Position numbers and translations under genes: made by a program. A model generated the notes under the pieces. It searched no databases. It saw only the letters and a program-made list of their open reading frames with translations, and had not been told where the DNA came from. From contig NC_133655.1 in the NCBI RefSeq assembly GCF_009905375.1, positions 40,145,593 through 40,209,592 on the forward strand: a stretch of 64,000 nt of DNA, given 5' to 3'. Every line of letters begins with the position of its first letter. The stretch's first letter is position 1. Below, in pieces: positions 1 through 12,651 of this stretch. The DNA is from Apium graveolens. Lineage: Eukaryota > Streptophyta > Magnoliopsida > Apiales > Apiaceae.

Positions 1-491
1 GACTGAATATTTTTTAGGTTTTTAAGATCGAACTGTAACCATTGAGGTTATATAATAAGATTTAACCATATAAAATAGATGTTCAAATCTTTTTCGATAA
101 TACTTCCATAGATAATATTTTCTAAATTAGTTATCTCTCTAGCATTATTATAATCCCGATTTGGAACGATTCAAAAACTGACAAATTTTAACAACATAAT
201 AAGATAGAATAATTCTGGAGGTACAAATTGGTACTCAAAATGATTATCAAATGAAACTGTCTCGAGATTTGATTGGATACAACTTAATTATTAATAGTGG
301 AAAACCTGCATTAACATAAATTGAGACCAAATTTTGGTACCTATAAGAGATAAGAATGATAAAAAATTACTGTGGGTAGATAAGGTATGATGATATATTA
401 ATTAATATTTTTTTGTGATTATTAAATAAACTACTACAATTTTGTAAAATATAATTTATTTTTGCTTCTTTTTTTAATTTATAATTCTTAT
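1..491. other. AT-rich flank without recognisable gene
   Basis: This AT-rich stretch lies left of element F. I find no long ORF, no LTR ends and no repeat shared with the rest of the window. It could be host intergenic DNA or an old decayed transposon. The F target-site duplicate cannot be tested here because the other end of F is lost. Confidence 0.5.
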
Positions 492-3166
492 TGTTATGAC
501 GCCCTCAATCTCAAGGTTAGTAAATGAGGACCCACACACTATTAAACTAATATAACAACATCAGATATAATAAACCCTGATAATAATAATAACAGGATCT
601 AAACAGGATTAAGTATGAGACAAGATTACAACTACCAACTATAATAAATATATAATAACCCAAAATATAATTAAGATCAAATTTATTCGATTCCGACATG
701 GAACCGGTAGATAACCCATTGTATCTGAACCAACTAGAAAAGCCCTCTAAACTAACTCGCTTGCTCACACACAACAGCTACCTGCTCTGGCATTTGCAAA
801 CCTACAACCCGGTAGGGACCGCCAGGAACGCTCTTGCGAGCGGTTAGCCTAAGTCTGGTCATCTTCTTGCTTAACTTCCATGGTTAGATCAAAGCAAATA
901 AATAAGCAAAGAAGCTCAGCAAGTAATTATATAAACAGTTCTACATCACAATATCAATATCAAAAATCTGAGGCATTTTATATTCAATCTCTAGGTGGCA
1001 GTGATTGGCTAAGTAAAGGTTATGAACAGGTTTCAAGCTTTCAGGATTCAAGGCTCAAGATTGGGAGAAAGCCGAATATCATCACAAATCATTATCAGGA
1101 TTATGAAAGAGTTTCTTAATTGAAAGAAGCTGTTAATTGAGCTTCGAGATTCACAACTAGTTAAATTGTCAGGGTTCACAAGATTCATAACTTTAACGAA
1201 AACACAATCATTTCATTTCCTCTCATTAAAAAGAAGCAAACTACTTAAGGTATTATAACATTTTCTCTTTTACAAAACATAAAGTAACCCTTAATTGGAA
1301 TATCCATCTTTTAAAAATAATACGGGTGATCAGCCCGTACTGACCTCCATCTGGTCGTTATGGTACCTATGGCATTATTTTAGCTTATGTTGGACTAGCC
1401 ACGCTAGCCTCTTATGTGACTCGACTAGTCCCAATAGTCTCCTACGTGTTTATCCAATCCATCAAGAATTCTTTTGGAAAACCTTTATGTTGGAAGTAAG
1501 AAAAGTTGACTAAGTTCATTTTATCATTACCAAGAATATGAAATCATTCGGACTCATTCAAGTCAAAAATCATTCTTAAGTTCAATTCAAGAATTCAAGG
1601 AAAGTGAACGAATCAGAAGTAAACAGGGATCAATATAAAAGATCTTGATCAAATGGTCAACAGAGTATACTAGTTCCAAATTAGAACAGTTCCAAGATCA
1701 ATACATAATAAGGTTCACGGGTTATCGAAGAATCTGGGTTAATCAAAACAATACGTAGGAAAGTTTATAAAGGGTCTCTTGGGGCTTATGAGATCATAAG
1801 ATAACAAAAGAAATTAGTAAGGTAATCAGGGTATGAATCAATACGGTTACTATAAAGCTTAGAACAAGGATGGATATCAAGTTACCATAGGGAGTAATAT
1901 CAGGGTTTATCATAATCGCTATAGAGATTTTCTACTTAATCATGGCATCAATAATTTCCTGTCTATATTCAAATCATATCAGAAGGCAAAGTCACTTGCC
2001 TTAAATTGCTTTCCTGCTTGATGGGTACTGAGCTATTGCCACCTAAAATATCATTCCCTTTCCTAGCCTGAATGCCTCCGCTATCCGAATCTACAATCCA
2101 AAACAAAACCCCTAATAAGCAACTTAATCCACTCTTGATGTTTCTCAGAACGTCTAACGATTACCCCAAATCGTGATATCACTTAACTTATGTACTCGAG
2201 TATAATCACGTAACATATAATACGATATACTCATACACCCTTAATATTATAATTATACTTAACATTTAGCAATTAAACATTGATTTGAACATCACGACAC
2301 GAAAACATTTCTTTCTCCTTTTTGCTTTTCAAAATTCGAACCAAAATAAAGCATACCAAGTAAGTTCTTTTTCGGATAATCGATATGAAAGTAACAAAAC
2401 CAACATGCAAGTTCAAGAATCAAGTACAAACTTTATTTCTAGTCAAAACCACCCATCCGAACCATTTTTCAAAAAAAACTGAACCTTACCATCAAAATTT
2501 CGAACCAAAAATCCTTTGAAACTAAAAATCTATAACAAGACTCATCTTTTGAAAGTACTAATACATTACTCTAGATATAACCAATCTTTTTAATCCTTTT
2601 GAGTCTAAATTAGTTACATGCAAAGCTAAATCTTGACATGCATGTGACATATATCCCAAAAACAAACTCAAATCAACAATATACTCCATTTAAGCATATA
2701 ATTTAAAATCTAAACATAAATGATCATCTAATTTAACAAATAATTCAATCCAATTATTTAAAAACCAAAAATAGCATTTGGTTTCAAAACTCAACATGCA
2801 TTCATCGAACTAATTTCTTTTAAACTATTAGAGCTCAGCAAGGCATCATAGCTCACCACCGACTCACCGGAGTTCATCGTCGGTGGTGGTGGCTTCTCGG
2901 CGGTGCCCTCATTCGAGGGTATCCAACCAAAAACCACCGATTATCCATCAATTACTCAAGATAACTAACATGCATAACCTTTCATCACTTCCTTGCAAAG
3001 AATCAAACTCAAAAACAACAACAAATTTAAGAACCTGATGGTTCTTGATAAAATTGAACAACACACACACAACACACACATGCAAGTATGTATATGCATC
3101 TTTAGAGTACAAGGAACTCAAATCTTAGAATAAGATTGAGTTTTAATGGAGGATTTGGAATAAAAC

Positions 3167-3170
<4 letters not shown>

Positions 3171-3208
<38 letters not shown>
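3171..3208. repeat. (GA)n microsatellite in F 3' LTR
   Basis: An uninterrupted GA run of about 38 bp. In element orientation it reads (TC)n and sits about 50-90 bp downstream of the LTR TATA box, so it would be in the 5' leader of the transcript. The other LTR has the same array, longer and interrupted. Confidence 0.95.
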
Positions 3209-3211
<3 letters not shown>

Positions 3212-3258
3212 AAGAAGGAGTGGCCGGGTAAAAAGAAAAGAGAGGGAGAGGAAGTTGC

Positions 3259-3268
3259 TTTATATAGA
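3259..3268 (-). promoter_or_regulatory. Putative TATA box of F 3' LTR
   Basis: On the minus strand CTATATAAAG is the only strong TATA-like site near the (TC)n leader and lines up with the same site in the other LTR (12631-12640). The G-box-like sequence upstream in the other copy is degraded here. Confidence 0.5.
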
Positions 3269-4040
3269 CACACTTGACAGGGGTATTTTGGACATTTGCA
3301 AAGTCCAATCAATTCATAAATCTATTTTCTTTTCCCTCTTTTATTCTCAATATCCAATAAACTCCAAATAATTAAATAGAATGGCTTTATATATATATGA
3401 AAATGGTACCAATACTATTTTTAAATTAAATAATATGAATTTAGCTCTCTCCCCATATTTTTAAATAAATTTTTGAGTGAATAGATTATTTGTTATGAAT
3501 TTTACAAATAAAACTCAAATAATAGAATTTAAACTTTATAAAATCATTTAAAATATCAAAGCATCCACATAAATCCGGCTGATAATTTTAAAAATTCCCT
3601 TGGACTATTTTAAAGGAAATAAAGCAAATTTCACACCTTAATCACTTTTCTATAATTTTATAAAAATGATTAAAGATCAATAAAATCCTTATAAAATCAT
3701 TTAAAACACCATTGAATGCAAATTTGAACACGTACACATCAAATATCATGTAGACATACAAGTCCATCAAATATAATTCACATTCGCACTCTTAAACACT
3801 TTAATCCCTTTAAATATGGGTCCCGTTCAACTTGACGGCCCGATAAAACGGCTTTATTCCCTTAGCTTAATCATCAAACTGGAACGAGTTACTTTACGTT
3901 CCCAGTTACTATTATACAACATTTAACCTTAAAATCATTTAATCTTTAATTGATTCACATAATTCCACATATTCCATAATTATAACACAAAACTATACTT
4001 TATTCATTTAATTACATCACGAAATTCCCAATCGCTATAA

Positions 4041-4053
4041 CCTACCCCCTTAA
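4041..4053 (-). other. Polypurine tract of element F
   Basis: The minus strand reads TTAAGGGGGTAGG directly before the 3' LTR, at the end of pol. It corresponds to the AAGGAGGGTAGAT tract of element C in the same place. It would prime plus-strand DNA synthesis. Confidence 0.75.
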
Positions 4054-4605
4054 AAGGATTCTGTCCTTATAATCTAGTCTAAATAAATAGATGGGGATAC
4101 TTCTCTCACATTTCACTTTCTAATTCCCAAGTTGATTCTTTTATCTTAGGATTTCTCCATAAAACTCTAACCAAATGCACCACTTTATTTCTAAGTGCTT
4201 TCTCTTTTTGATCTAGGATTCGCACTGGTTGTTCCACATATGATAGATCTTGTTGAATTCAATAACATGGCTAGCATCCGCATTATGCCTCTTGAGAAGA
4301 GATACGTGAAAAACGTTATGAAGATGTTGCATTTGCGGAGGTAACGCCAACTCGTATGCCACTTTTCCAACCTGCTTTAATACTTCGAATGGCCCAATAT
4401 ATCTGGTACTTAGCTTTCCTTTCTTCCCGAATCTGGATAAACCTTTCCATGGAGATATCTTTAACAACACTTTGTCTCCGGGTTCGAATAACACATCATT
4501 TTGACTCTGGTCTGCATACTTTCTTTGTCGATCTTGAATAGCTACAAACCTTTTATGAATCATTTCTACTTTCTCTTTTATTTGTTGCACTATTTTAGAG
4601 CCCAA
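4054..4605 (-). pseudogene. F integrase C-terminal and chromodomain-like relic
   Basis: The reading frame at 4213-4605 matches the end of the C polyprotein: [28 protein letters not shown], the YIGPFEVLKQVG block and HNVFHVSLLKRHN. Downstream to about 4054 a shifted frame contains a relic of the Tekay chromodomain-like tail ([17 protein letters not shown] in C). In intact elements this tail helps target integration. A frameshift near 4213 and further stops make it non-functional. Confidence 0.85.
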
Positions 4606-4614
4606 TATCTTGCG

Positions 4615-5330
4615 CTAGCCAAATTCAATCCAATAGGTAGGAGATATACATTTCCTTCCATACAATGCCTCGTAAGACGGTATGCCAATACTTGCATGAT
4701 AACTGTTATGGTACAAAAATTCAATCAATGGAAAATGATTGTCCCAATTTCCTTTAAAATCCAACGCACAGGTTCTCAACATATCCTCGGTCATTTGAAT
4801 AGTCCTTTCGCTTTGTCCGTCTATCTGCGGGTGATACGCAGTGCTCATTTTCAACTTTGTTCCCAAATGATCATGAAATTGTCGCCAAAATCTCGAGTTG
4901 GATCTCGGATCTCTATCAGATACGATTGATATTGGTACTCCATGACGCATTACGATTTCATCCAAGTATATTTTGACCAACCTCTCCAATGAGAATCTTT
5001 CATTGATAGGCAATAAATGTGCTGACTTTGTCAGTCGATCGACTATTACCCAAATCGTATCATGATTAGACTTGGTCTTTGGCAATCCCACCACGAAATC
5101 CATCGCTATATGCTCTCATTTCCATTCGGGTATGTCCAGTGGCTGAAGCAATTTACTCGGTCGTTGATGTTCCTACCACATGTAGCATTTACTTATCCAT
5201 CCCGCAATTTCCTTTTTCATGTTCGGCCACCAATAACTCCCTTTCAAATCCATGTACATTTTCGTACTTCCATGGTGAATCGAAAACCTCAAGTTATGCG
5301 CTTCGTGCAAAATCTCATGTTTTAGCTCCA
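4615..5330 (-). pseudogene. F integrase catalytic core relic
   Basis: The minus strand encodes [20 protein letters not shown], then [15 protein letters not shown] and [15 protein letters not shown], so all three acidic residues of the D,D,E integrase core are visible (DFVV, VSDRD, QSERT). A TGA interrupts the PEWK-EHIAMDF part just upstream near 5115. The zinc-binding N-terminal domain upstream is badly decayed. The frame ends near 4615 and is separated by a stop from the C-terminal part. Confidence 0.88.
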
Positions 5331-5439
5331 TAACTTTAGATATCCAAATTCGTGAGCCAACAAGTTATATTCCTTTCTCATTCTTTTGAGCTTTCACATC
5401 TTTTCCTATCAATTTGTTCTTTTTATGATTCAACACTTG

Positions 5440-6056
5440 TTCTTGACAACATCGAATCTTTTCCAAAATCTCTGGCTGAAATGTCATTTCATACACTAGT
5501 TCATTTACAATTTTTGAAACTCATAACTCTATTTCTAACTTCTCAAATTCCTTGATCAACTCTTCGGACGAAGTTAGCATATTCAACCTTTTTTTACGGC
5601 TCAACGCATCCGCTACAACATTTGCTTTTCTGGGATGATAACTTATCGTACAGTCATAATCATTGATCAATTCCAACCATCTCATTTGCCTCATGTTCAA
5701 TTATTTCTGCGTAAAGATATACTTTAATCTCTTGTGATCCATATAAATTCTACACTTTTTCCGTATAAATAGTGTCTCCAAATTTTAAGAGCATTTACAA
5801 TTGCTGCCAATTCAAAATCATGCGTAGGATACTTTTGTTCATGCGGTTGTAACTGCCGTGACACGTAAGCTATTACCTTTATGTGTTGCATTAGCACAAA
5901 ACCTAGTCCTTTATATGAAGCATCACTGTAGATTATGAACTCACCCTTCTCATCGGGTAGAACCAACACTGGTGTAGTTAATAACCTTCTCTTTAGTTCT
6001 TGAAAACTTTCCTCGCACTTATCCGTCCAAAAAAACTTCTCATCCTTTCTTGTCAA
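5440..6056 (-). pseudogene. F RNase H and connection relic
   Basis: Residues such as [36 protein letters not shown] and [20 protein letters not shown] match the RT-RNase H connection and RNase H of element C. The catalytic YSDAS is kept. The frame ends near 5724. A shifted remnant continues to about 5440 with the [15 protein letters not shown] block, which marks the end of RNase H. Confidence 0.87.
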
Positions 6057-6078
6057 CTTAGTCAGTGGAACAGCAATC

Positions 6079-6850
6079 TTAGAAAAATCTTGTACGAATC
6101 TTCAATAATATCCCAATAATCCAAGAAAACTTCTTACTTCCGTATGAGTCTTTGGCATATCCCATTTCATCACAGCTTCTAATCTTTGCGGGATCAACTT
6201 TGATACCTTCACTATTGACTACATGTCCGAGAAACTGAACTTCCTTTAGCCAAAATTCACATTTTGAAAACTTCGCATATAACTTCTCTTTCCTTAAAAT
6301 CTCTAAAGAAATCTTCAAATGTTCCATATATTCTGCCTCCGTCTTGGAGTATATCAAGATATCATCAATAAATACTATTATGAACTTGTCCAAATATTGC
6401 TTGAACACTATATTCATGAGATCCATAAATACAACTGGAGCATTTGTTAATCCAAACGCCATTACCAAAAACTCATAATGTCCATACCTCGTTAGAAATA
6501 CGGTCTTGGGTATATCTTTCTCCTTGATCTTTAGTTAATGATACCCCAAATCTTAAATTTATCTTTAAAAAATAGGTAGCTCCTTTCAGCTGATCAAATA
6601 AATCATGGATTCGCGGCAGAGGATACTTATTCTTAATAGTCAATATATTCAATTCACAATAATCGATACACAATCTTATGCTTTCGTCTTTCTTCTTTAC
6701 AAATAGAACTGGTGTACCTCACGGGGATACACTCGGGAGAATTACTCCTTTGTTTAACAATTCTTGCAATTGCGTCGCTAATTCCTTCATCTTGACAGAT
6801 ATCTTTTGATAAGGAGCTTTCGAAACTGGTTCCATTATAGAAGCTAAATC
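6079..6850 (-). pseudogene. F reverse transcriptase relic
   Basis: Two fragments cover the polymerase: [21 protein letters not shown] (to 6673) and [11 protein letters not shown] through [13 protein letters not shown] (6079-6468), which keeps the FIDD catalytic pair. The two are in different frames, with a damaged stretch at 6470-6540 where the [11 protein letters not shown] region should be. Upstream, to about 6850, the [19 protein letters not shown] region is present with stops. Confidence 0.88.
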
Positions 6851-7380
6851 GATCTTGAACTCAATCTCTCAACCCGGAGGTAGTCCAGGTAATTCATCTA
6901 GAAACACATCGGGAAAAACTTTTACCACTGGAATATCTTCAATTATTATGGATTTTGCCTCTACATCTTTTACATGAGCCAAATACGCTTTATATCCCTG
7001 ATGTAGCAATCTCTTTGTTTGGATAGCCGTTGGAAACTTCCTTTCTTGCCTCTTTCCTCTGAATATCACCTCAACTCCATCCTTGGACTTCAATTTTGCT
7101 TTCTTGCTTTTACATTCGATTTATGTATCATGGTTTGACAACCAATCCATCCCTAATATAACGTCGAATTCTCCTAACTTAAAATTTATTTAGTCAGCAG
7201 AAAAGTGCCGACCTTCAATCACCAAATCGCAGTTGGGACAAATCCTATTGGCCGTAACTATTTCTTGGTTTGCTACTTCAATAATCATATTGGGATGAAG
7301 AGGGTACACAATGCACTTTAATCTATCAATAACACTTTCAGCAATAAAAGATCTAGTAGCTCCGTAATCCACTAACACTT
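6850..7380 (-). pseudogene. F aspartic protease and protease-RT linker relic
   Basis: The fragment ending at 7378 reads MLVDYGATRSFIAESVIDRL. Element C has [15 protein letters not shown] here, so the active-site DSG has become DYG. The fragment at 6869-7093 (IFRGKRQERKF, AYLAHVKDVEAKS, VFPDVFLDELPGLPPG) is the linker just before RT. Frameshifts separate the two. Confidence 0.84.
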
Positions 7381-8558
7381 TGACTTCTACTTAAATTTAT
7401 GACAAGCGTACCTGCTACCACATCTGCATTCTGCACTGCATCTTTCATAGTCATGTTGAATGTCCTTGCCCTTGACTGGGTTGTTGGTGCTGATCGTGGT
7501 GGTCCAGAAAACCTAAGCACATTCGCCTTCTGAACAGGCTCCTTACAGTTCCTTGCCATATGGCCTACCTTCCCATACTTGAAACAAGTCATTTATGGCT
7601 TTCCTGCACCTCCTGGGCATTCCGTTGAGTATTTTCCTTTCTGGTTAAACTTGAAGCACGTCATATTTAGCTTATTGCACCTCCCCAGGTGTCGCATTCC
7701 AAAAAAATTACATTCCTGAATCTGGGGTCTATTATCCTTCACTGATTGTCCTGTCTTTTGGAAACGATTCTTCTGATTTCCATTCCCGGGTTTGAACTTC
7801 TAATACTTCTGGTTCTGATTTCCAACATTCTTCCCAAACTTTCTTCCAAACTTAGAGCTTCCTTGTTTTTGATCAGATTCCTCAAACTTTCTCTTCTTCC
7901 CTTCATTTTCCCTCTTAGTTGCTTCTCTTTCACCTTCTACAATCATCACTTTCTGTACCAAAGCAGCGTAAGTCCTTATCTCCAGAAGAGCCACTTGACT
8001 CCGAATCCACGGCTTAAGTCCTTGTTGAAATATTTTGGCCTTCTTAGCTTCCCTATTCACGTACTCAGGCACAAATCTGGCCAACTCTGAAAACTTTACT
8101 TCATATTCCGCCACTGTCATGTCTTCTTGTCTAAGATTCAGAAACCTCATTTCCAACTGGTCTTGCATATAACTTGGCAAATACTTCTCTAAAAACATCT
8201 ATGTAAACTTTTCCCAGGTTATAACTTCTCCTTCAAGCAACGCCTTAGAAGATTCCCACCAATAACGAGCCCCATCCTTAAGATAATAACTCGCGTATTG
8301 TGCCTTCTTATCATCTTTAACTTCCGCTAACATAAAAGCCTTTTCCATTTCTCTCAACCAAGACTGAGCTTTAATTAGATCTGGAAATACTACAAACTGT
8401 GGGGGATGTGTGGATTGAAAATGCTTGAAATTACCGACTTTAGGGGCTGAGGGTTGTTGCAAAAGTTGGAAGAGTCAGTTCATCATAGGAGTATCTTGGT
8501 TTTGTTCTTGACCTTGGGTTTGAGTTTCTTATTCTTTGTGATTTGGTGAAGTGGCCAT
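7380..8558 (-). pseudogene. F gag relic with zinc knuckle
   Basis: The likely start is the ATG at 8558 (MATSPNHKE), followed at once by TAA. The retrotransposon gag domain is clear: SWLREMEKAFMLAEVKDDKK, YYLKDGARYWWESSKALLEG, then YLPSYMQDQLEMRFLNLRQ and AEYEVKFSELARFVPEYV. A lysine-rich linker follows. The zinc knuckle at 7545-7592 reads CFKYGKVGHMARNC, so its second cysteine is tyrosine. Several stops and shifts split the gene. It is homologous to the gag of element C. Confidence 0.88.
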
Positions 8559-9185
8559 TTTTTACAAACCTGATTGAGCAATTATTAGCAATACAATAGT
8601 ATGACATACATATTAATAGGGAATCTTTTTAGAAATAGCTTTTCGGGTTTTAAGTATTATCTACTTGCGCATGCAATCCTATTACTACATAATTTGCTCA
8701 TCAGTTAAGGTTCTCACATAAAACAAATATGTTTTCATAGGATATTAAGTATGGTTGCTTGGAAACATGGTATGTAGAATAGTTTATGAAGATTCCAAGG
8801 TCAACAATATGAAAAAGATACATGGTTTATTTAACGATTCAAAGGTACATAGAAAAAGAGGTTCCAATACAACACGTGCTGATATAAGGTACAATAATAA
8901 AACAGGGTTAAACAGAGGAAAAATTGGAAAATATCCCCTATCTACCCCTAACTTCTACCTAACTACTACTACTGCATCCAACACTTATGTTCTGAAATAC
9001 AACATCAAAAGAAAAACGGATCCCGGCATCTAACCAAGTATTTCAAAGCCTATCGGCGCTGAAAAGAACCATAAACATAACAACCATGGGTTCTACCAGA
9101 TGTCCCATCTGCACTCACAACCTTAGTAACCATCAAGAATCTCCCTCAATACTGTCAGCATCAGACGAATGATCTTATGCACTCT
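8559..9185 (-). other. Untranslated leader of F between leader ORF and gag
   Basis: These 627 bp have no convincing coding sequence on the minus strand. A 92-codon plus-strand ORF (8755-9033) has no recognisable features. The region belongs to the F leader, which is about 1.3 kb from primer site to gag, against about 440 bp in element C. Confidence 0.55.
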
Positions 9186-9641
9186 TCAGGCCTCAGCATC
9201 AGCATCACTAGAAGATGGTCCCTCATCTAACCTTCTCCGGGCAACATGATCCACCATCTGAATATGAACTCTCCACTCATCCTCCAGCACCGACGTCTGC
9301 TTCCTAGACTCACGAGCTAGCCTATCCACCAAAGCTCCCAACTCAGGAATACGGGAGTAAATAAAATCTCGATCATGGGCCAACTTATCACCAACACTGA
9401 CAGGCAGAGGCATAGCAGACTCTTGCTCAGGGGCTGGGGTCTTTGAATCTGGTCCCAAGGGAGAAACATACATAGGAGTCGCACTGCTCTCAGATGGATC
9501 CTCCTCGGGGTCTGAACTAACAAACAGGGTCCCCACTGAAGGGGGTGGAATAGAGTCCACTGGGAAACCAGGCAAACTATGCTCAGAGTCTGAATCGCTA
9601 CCACTACTAGGGTCCTGGGATAGAATAAAAATAGCAGCCAA
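9186..9641 (-). CDS. Unrecognised acidic leader ORF of element F
   Basis: A 151-codon ORF lies between the primer-binding site and gag, starting about 205 bp inside the 5' LTR border. I do not recognise it. The N-terminal half is acidic and rich in Ser, Asp and Pro (SSGSDSDSEHSLPG, SDPEEDPSESSATP). The C-terminal half looks helical and charged (RDFIYSRIPELGALVDRLAR, ending SSSDADAEA). There is no signal peptide or membrane segment. Its survival without a stop inside a decayed element is notable, but chance cannot be excluded. Sense-strand extra ORFs before gag occur in some plant Ty3 elements, but I cannot say it belongs to a known family. Confidence 0.45.
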   Translation of the reverse strand: MAAIFILSQDPSSGSDSDSEHSLPGFPVDSIPPPSVGTLFVSSDPEEDPSESSATPMYVSPLGPDSKTPAPEQESAMPLPVSVGDKLAHDRDFIYSRIPELGALVDRLARESRKQTSVLEDEWRVHIQMVDHVARRRLDEGPSSSDADAEA

Positions 9642-9776
9642 GAAACAGCATTAGGGTTAACTAAGACTTCCAACTGACTCCACACCCTAACTCCAAATAT
9701 TATCTTGACCTAATTATCTTACTTAGACTATACCTAATAGTCTAAGTCAACTCTATATGAGTCGAACACTCTCGAA

Positions 9777-9800
9777 ATATATATATACATATATATATAC
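9777..9800. repeat. (AT)n-rich tract in F leader
   Basis: An imperfect alternating TA tract (atatatatacatatatatat). It lies in the leader about 50 bp inside the primer-binding site and is probably a simple sequence of no function. Confidence 0.7.
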
Positions 9801-9846
9801 CCAAATACCCTTTTATCCTAACTTGTCTCAAGGACTAGATCCTATA

Positions 9847-9858
9847 GCTCTGATACCA
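9847..9858 (-). other. tRNA-Met primer-binding site of element F
   Basis: The minus strand reads TGGTATCAGAGC three bases inside the 5' LTR border. This matches the 3' end of plant initiator tRNA-Met and fixes the orientation of the element. Confidence 0.92.
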
Positions 9859-12448
9859 ACTTGTGATGCCCTCAATCTCGGGGTTAAAAAATGAGGACCC
9901 ACACACCATTAAACTAATATAAAAACAACGGATATAATAAACTCCAGTAATAATAATAACAGGATCTAAACAGGATTAAGTATGGGACAAGATTACAACT
10001 ACCAATCAGAATAAATATATAACAACCCAAAATATAATTAAGATTAAATTTATGCGATTCCGACATGGAACCAATAGATAACCCATTGTATTTGAACCAA
10101 CCTTCAAACTAACTCGCTTGCTCACACACAACAGCTACCTGCTCTGATATCTAGAAACCTACAACCCGGTAGGAACCGCCAGGAACGTTCTTGCGAGCGG
10201 TGCACCTAAGTCTGGACATCTTCTTGCTTAACCGCCATGTTTAGATCAAAGCAAATAAATGAGCAAAGATGCTCAACAAGTAACAATATAAACAGTTCTA
10301 CATCACAATATCAATATCAAAAATCTGAAGCATTCTACGTTCAATCTCTAGGTGGCAGTGACTGCTAAGTAAAGGTTATAAAAAGGTATCAGGCTTTCAG
10401 GATTCAAGGCTCAAAATTGGGAGAAATCCGATATTCATCATAAATCATTAGAAGGATTATAAAAGATTTTCTCAATTGAAAGAAGTTGTTAATCGAGCTT
10501 CAAGATTCACAACTAGTAAAATTGTCAGGGTTCACAAGATTCATAACTTTAACAAAAACACAAATCATTTAATTTCCTCTCATTAAAAAGAAGCAAACTA
10601 CTGAAGGGATTATAACATTTTCTCTTTTACAAAACATAAAAGAACCCTTGATTGGAATATCCATATTTTAAAAATAATACGGGTGATCAGCCCGTACCGA
10701 CCTCCATCTGGTCGTTATGGTACCTATGGCATTATTTCAGCCTTATGTTGGACTAGCCCCGCTAGTCTCTTATGTGACTGGACTAGTCCCACTAGTCTCT
10801 TACATCTTTGTACAATTCATTAGGAATTCGTTTGAAAAACCTTTATGTTGGAAGTAAGAGAAGGTGACTAAGTTCATTTTATAATTACCAAGAATATGAA
10901 ATCATTCGGACTCATTCAATTCGAAAATCATTCTTAAGTTCAATTCAAGAATTCAAGGAATGTGAGAATTGTATGTAAACAGGGATCAATATAAAAGATC
11001 TTGATTAAATGGTCAATAGAGTATACTAGTTCTGAATTAGAACATTTCCAAGATCAATACATAACAAGGTTCACGGGTTATCGAAGAATCTGGGTTAATC
11101 AAAAGAATATGTAGAAAATTTTATCAAGGTTCTCTTGGAGTTTATGAGATCATAAGATAACAAAAGAAATAAGTAAGGTAATCAGGGTACGAATCAATAC
11201 GGTTAATATAAAGCTTATAACAGGGATCGATAACAAGTAATCACAGGGAGTAATATCAGGGTTTATCACAATCGCTATAGAGATTCAGTACTTAATCATG
11301 GCATCAATAATTTCCTCTTTATATTCAAATCGTATGAGAATGCAGAGTTACTTGCCTTAAATTGCTTTCTTGCTTGACAGGTACTGAGCTACTGCAACCT
11401 AAAATATCCTTCCCTTTCCTAGCATGAATGCCTCCACTATCCGAGTCTACAATCCAAAACAGAACCCTAATTAGCAACTTAATCCACCTTCGACGTTTCT
11501 CAGAACGTCTAATGATTACCCCAAATCGCGATATCACTTACCTTATGATCACGTAACACATAATACGATATACTCATACACCCTTAATATCAAAACTACA
11601 CTTAGCATTTAGCACTTAATCATTTCTTTCTCCTTCTTGCTTATCAAAATTGGAACCAAAACAAAGCATACTAAGTAAGTTCTTTTTCAGAATCGACATG
11701 CAAGTTCAAAAATTAAGTATAAACTTTATTTCTAGTCAAAACTACCCATTCGAACCATTTTTCAAAAAAACTGAACCTTACCATCAAAATTTCGAACCAA
11801 AAATCCTTTGAAACTCAAAATCTGTAACCAAACTCATTTTTAAATGTATTGATTCATTATTCTAGATATAACCAATCTTTTTAATCCTTTGAGTCTAAAT
11901 TAGTTACATGCAAAGCTAAATCTTGACATGCATGTGAGATATATCCCAAAAACAAACTCAAATTAACATTTTACTCAATTTAAGCACACAACTTGGAATC
12001 TAAACATAAATAAACATCTAATTTAACAAATAATTCAACCCAATTATTTATAAACCAAAAATAGCATTCGGTTTCTTTCAAAACTCAACATGTATCCATC
12101 GAACTAATTTCTTTTAATCTATTAAAGCTCAGGAAGGCATCATAGCTCACCAATGACTCACCAAAGTTCATCGCCGGTGGTGGTGGCTTCTCGGTGGTGC
12201 CCTCATTCGAGGGTGTCCAACCAAAACCAACCGATTATCCATCAATTACTCAAGATAACTAACATTTTAAACCTTTCATCACTTCCTTGTAAAGAATCAA
12301 ACTAAAAAACAACTACAAATTTAAGAACCGAATGGTTCTTGATAAACACACACACAACACACACAGGAAAGTATGTATATGTATCTTTAGGGTACAAGGA
12401 ACTCAAATCTTAGAATAAGATTGAGTTTTAATGAAGGATTTGGAAGAA

Positions 12449-12452
<4 letters not shown>

Positions 12453-12504
<52 letters not shown>

Positions 12505-12514
12505 AGAGAGAGAG
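12453..12514. repeat. (GA)n microsatellite in F 5' LTR
   Basis: A GA array of about 60 bp interrupted by a short G run, followed by more GA- and GAAA-rich sequence to about 12590. It is longer than the same array in the other LTR. Plus-strand ORF 12431-12691 is only a translation of this array. Confidence 0.95.
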
Positions 12515-12630
12515 TTTATACTGAGAGAGAAAAAGCCGAGAGAGAGAGATAGCGAAAGGAAAGAAAGAAAGAAAGAGAAAGAAGAAAGGAGTAGCCGGGT
12601 AAAAAGAAAAAGGGAGGGGGAGGAAGTGGC

Positions 12631-12651
12631 TTTATATAGCCACACGTGGCA
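12631..12651 (-). promoter_or_regulatory. LTR promoter of F: G-box next to TATA box
   Basis: On the minus strand GCCACGTGTGG is followed immediately by CTATATAAAG. CACGTG is the core of plant G-box/ABRE sites bound by bZIP and bHLH factors. The TATA box lies upstream of a (TC)n leader. The other LTR keeps the TATA box but has lost the G-box. Confidence 0.5.

Larger units (their letters stand above)
492..4040 (-). repeat. 3' LTR of element F
   Basis: The block from TGTTATGACGCCC onward is repeated from 9862 (TGTGATGCCC) with many small differences. In element orientation this is the 3' LTR, next to the purine tract at 4041. Its inner end (TTATAGCG on the minus strand) lacks the usual TG, probably through mutation. 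It contains a TATA box, a GA microsatellite and a short GC-richer patch near 2870-2920. Confidence 0.88.

Noticed and set aside
1..491. Extension of element F or another copia fragment to the left
   Set aside because: No match to the missing F LTR end or to D pol could be seen. Left as unassigned flank.
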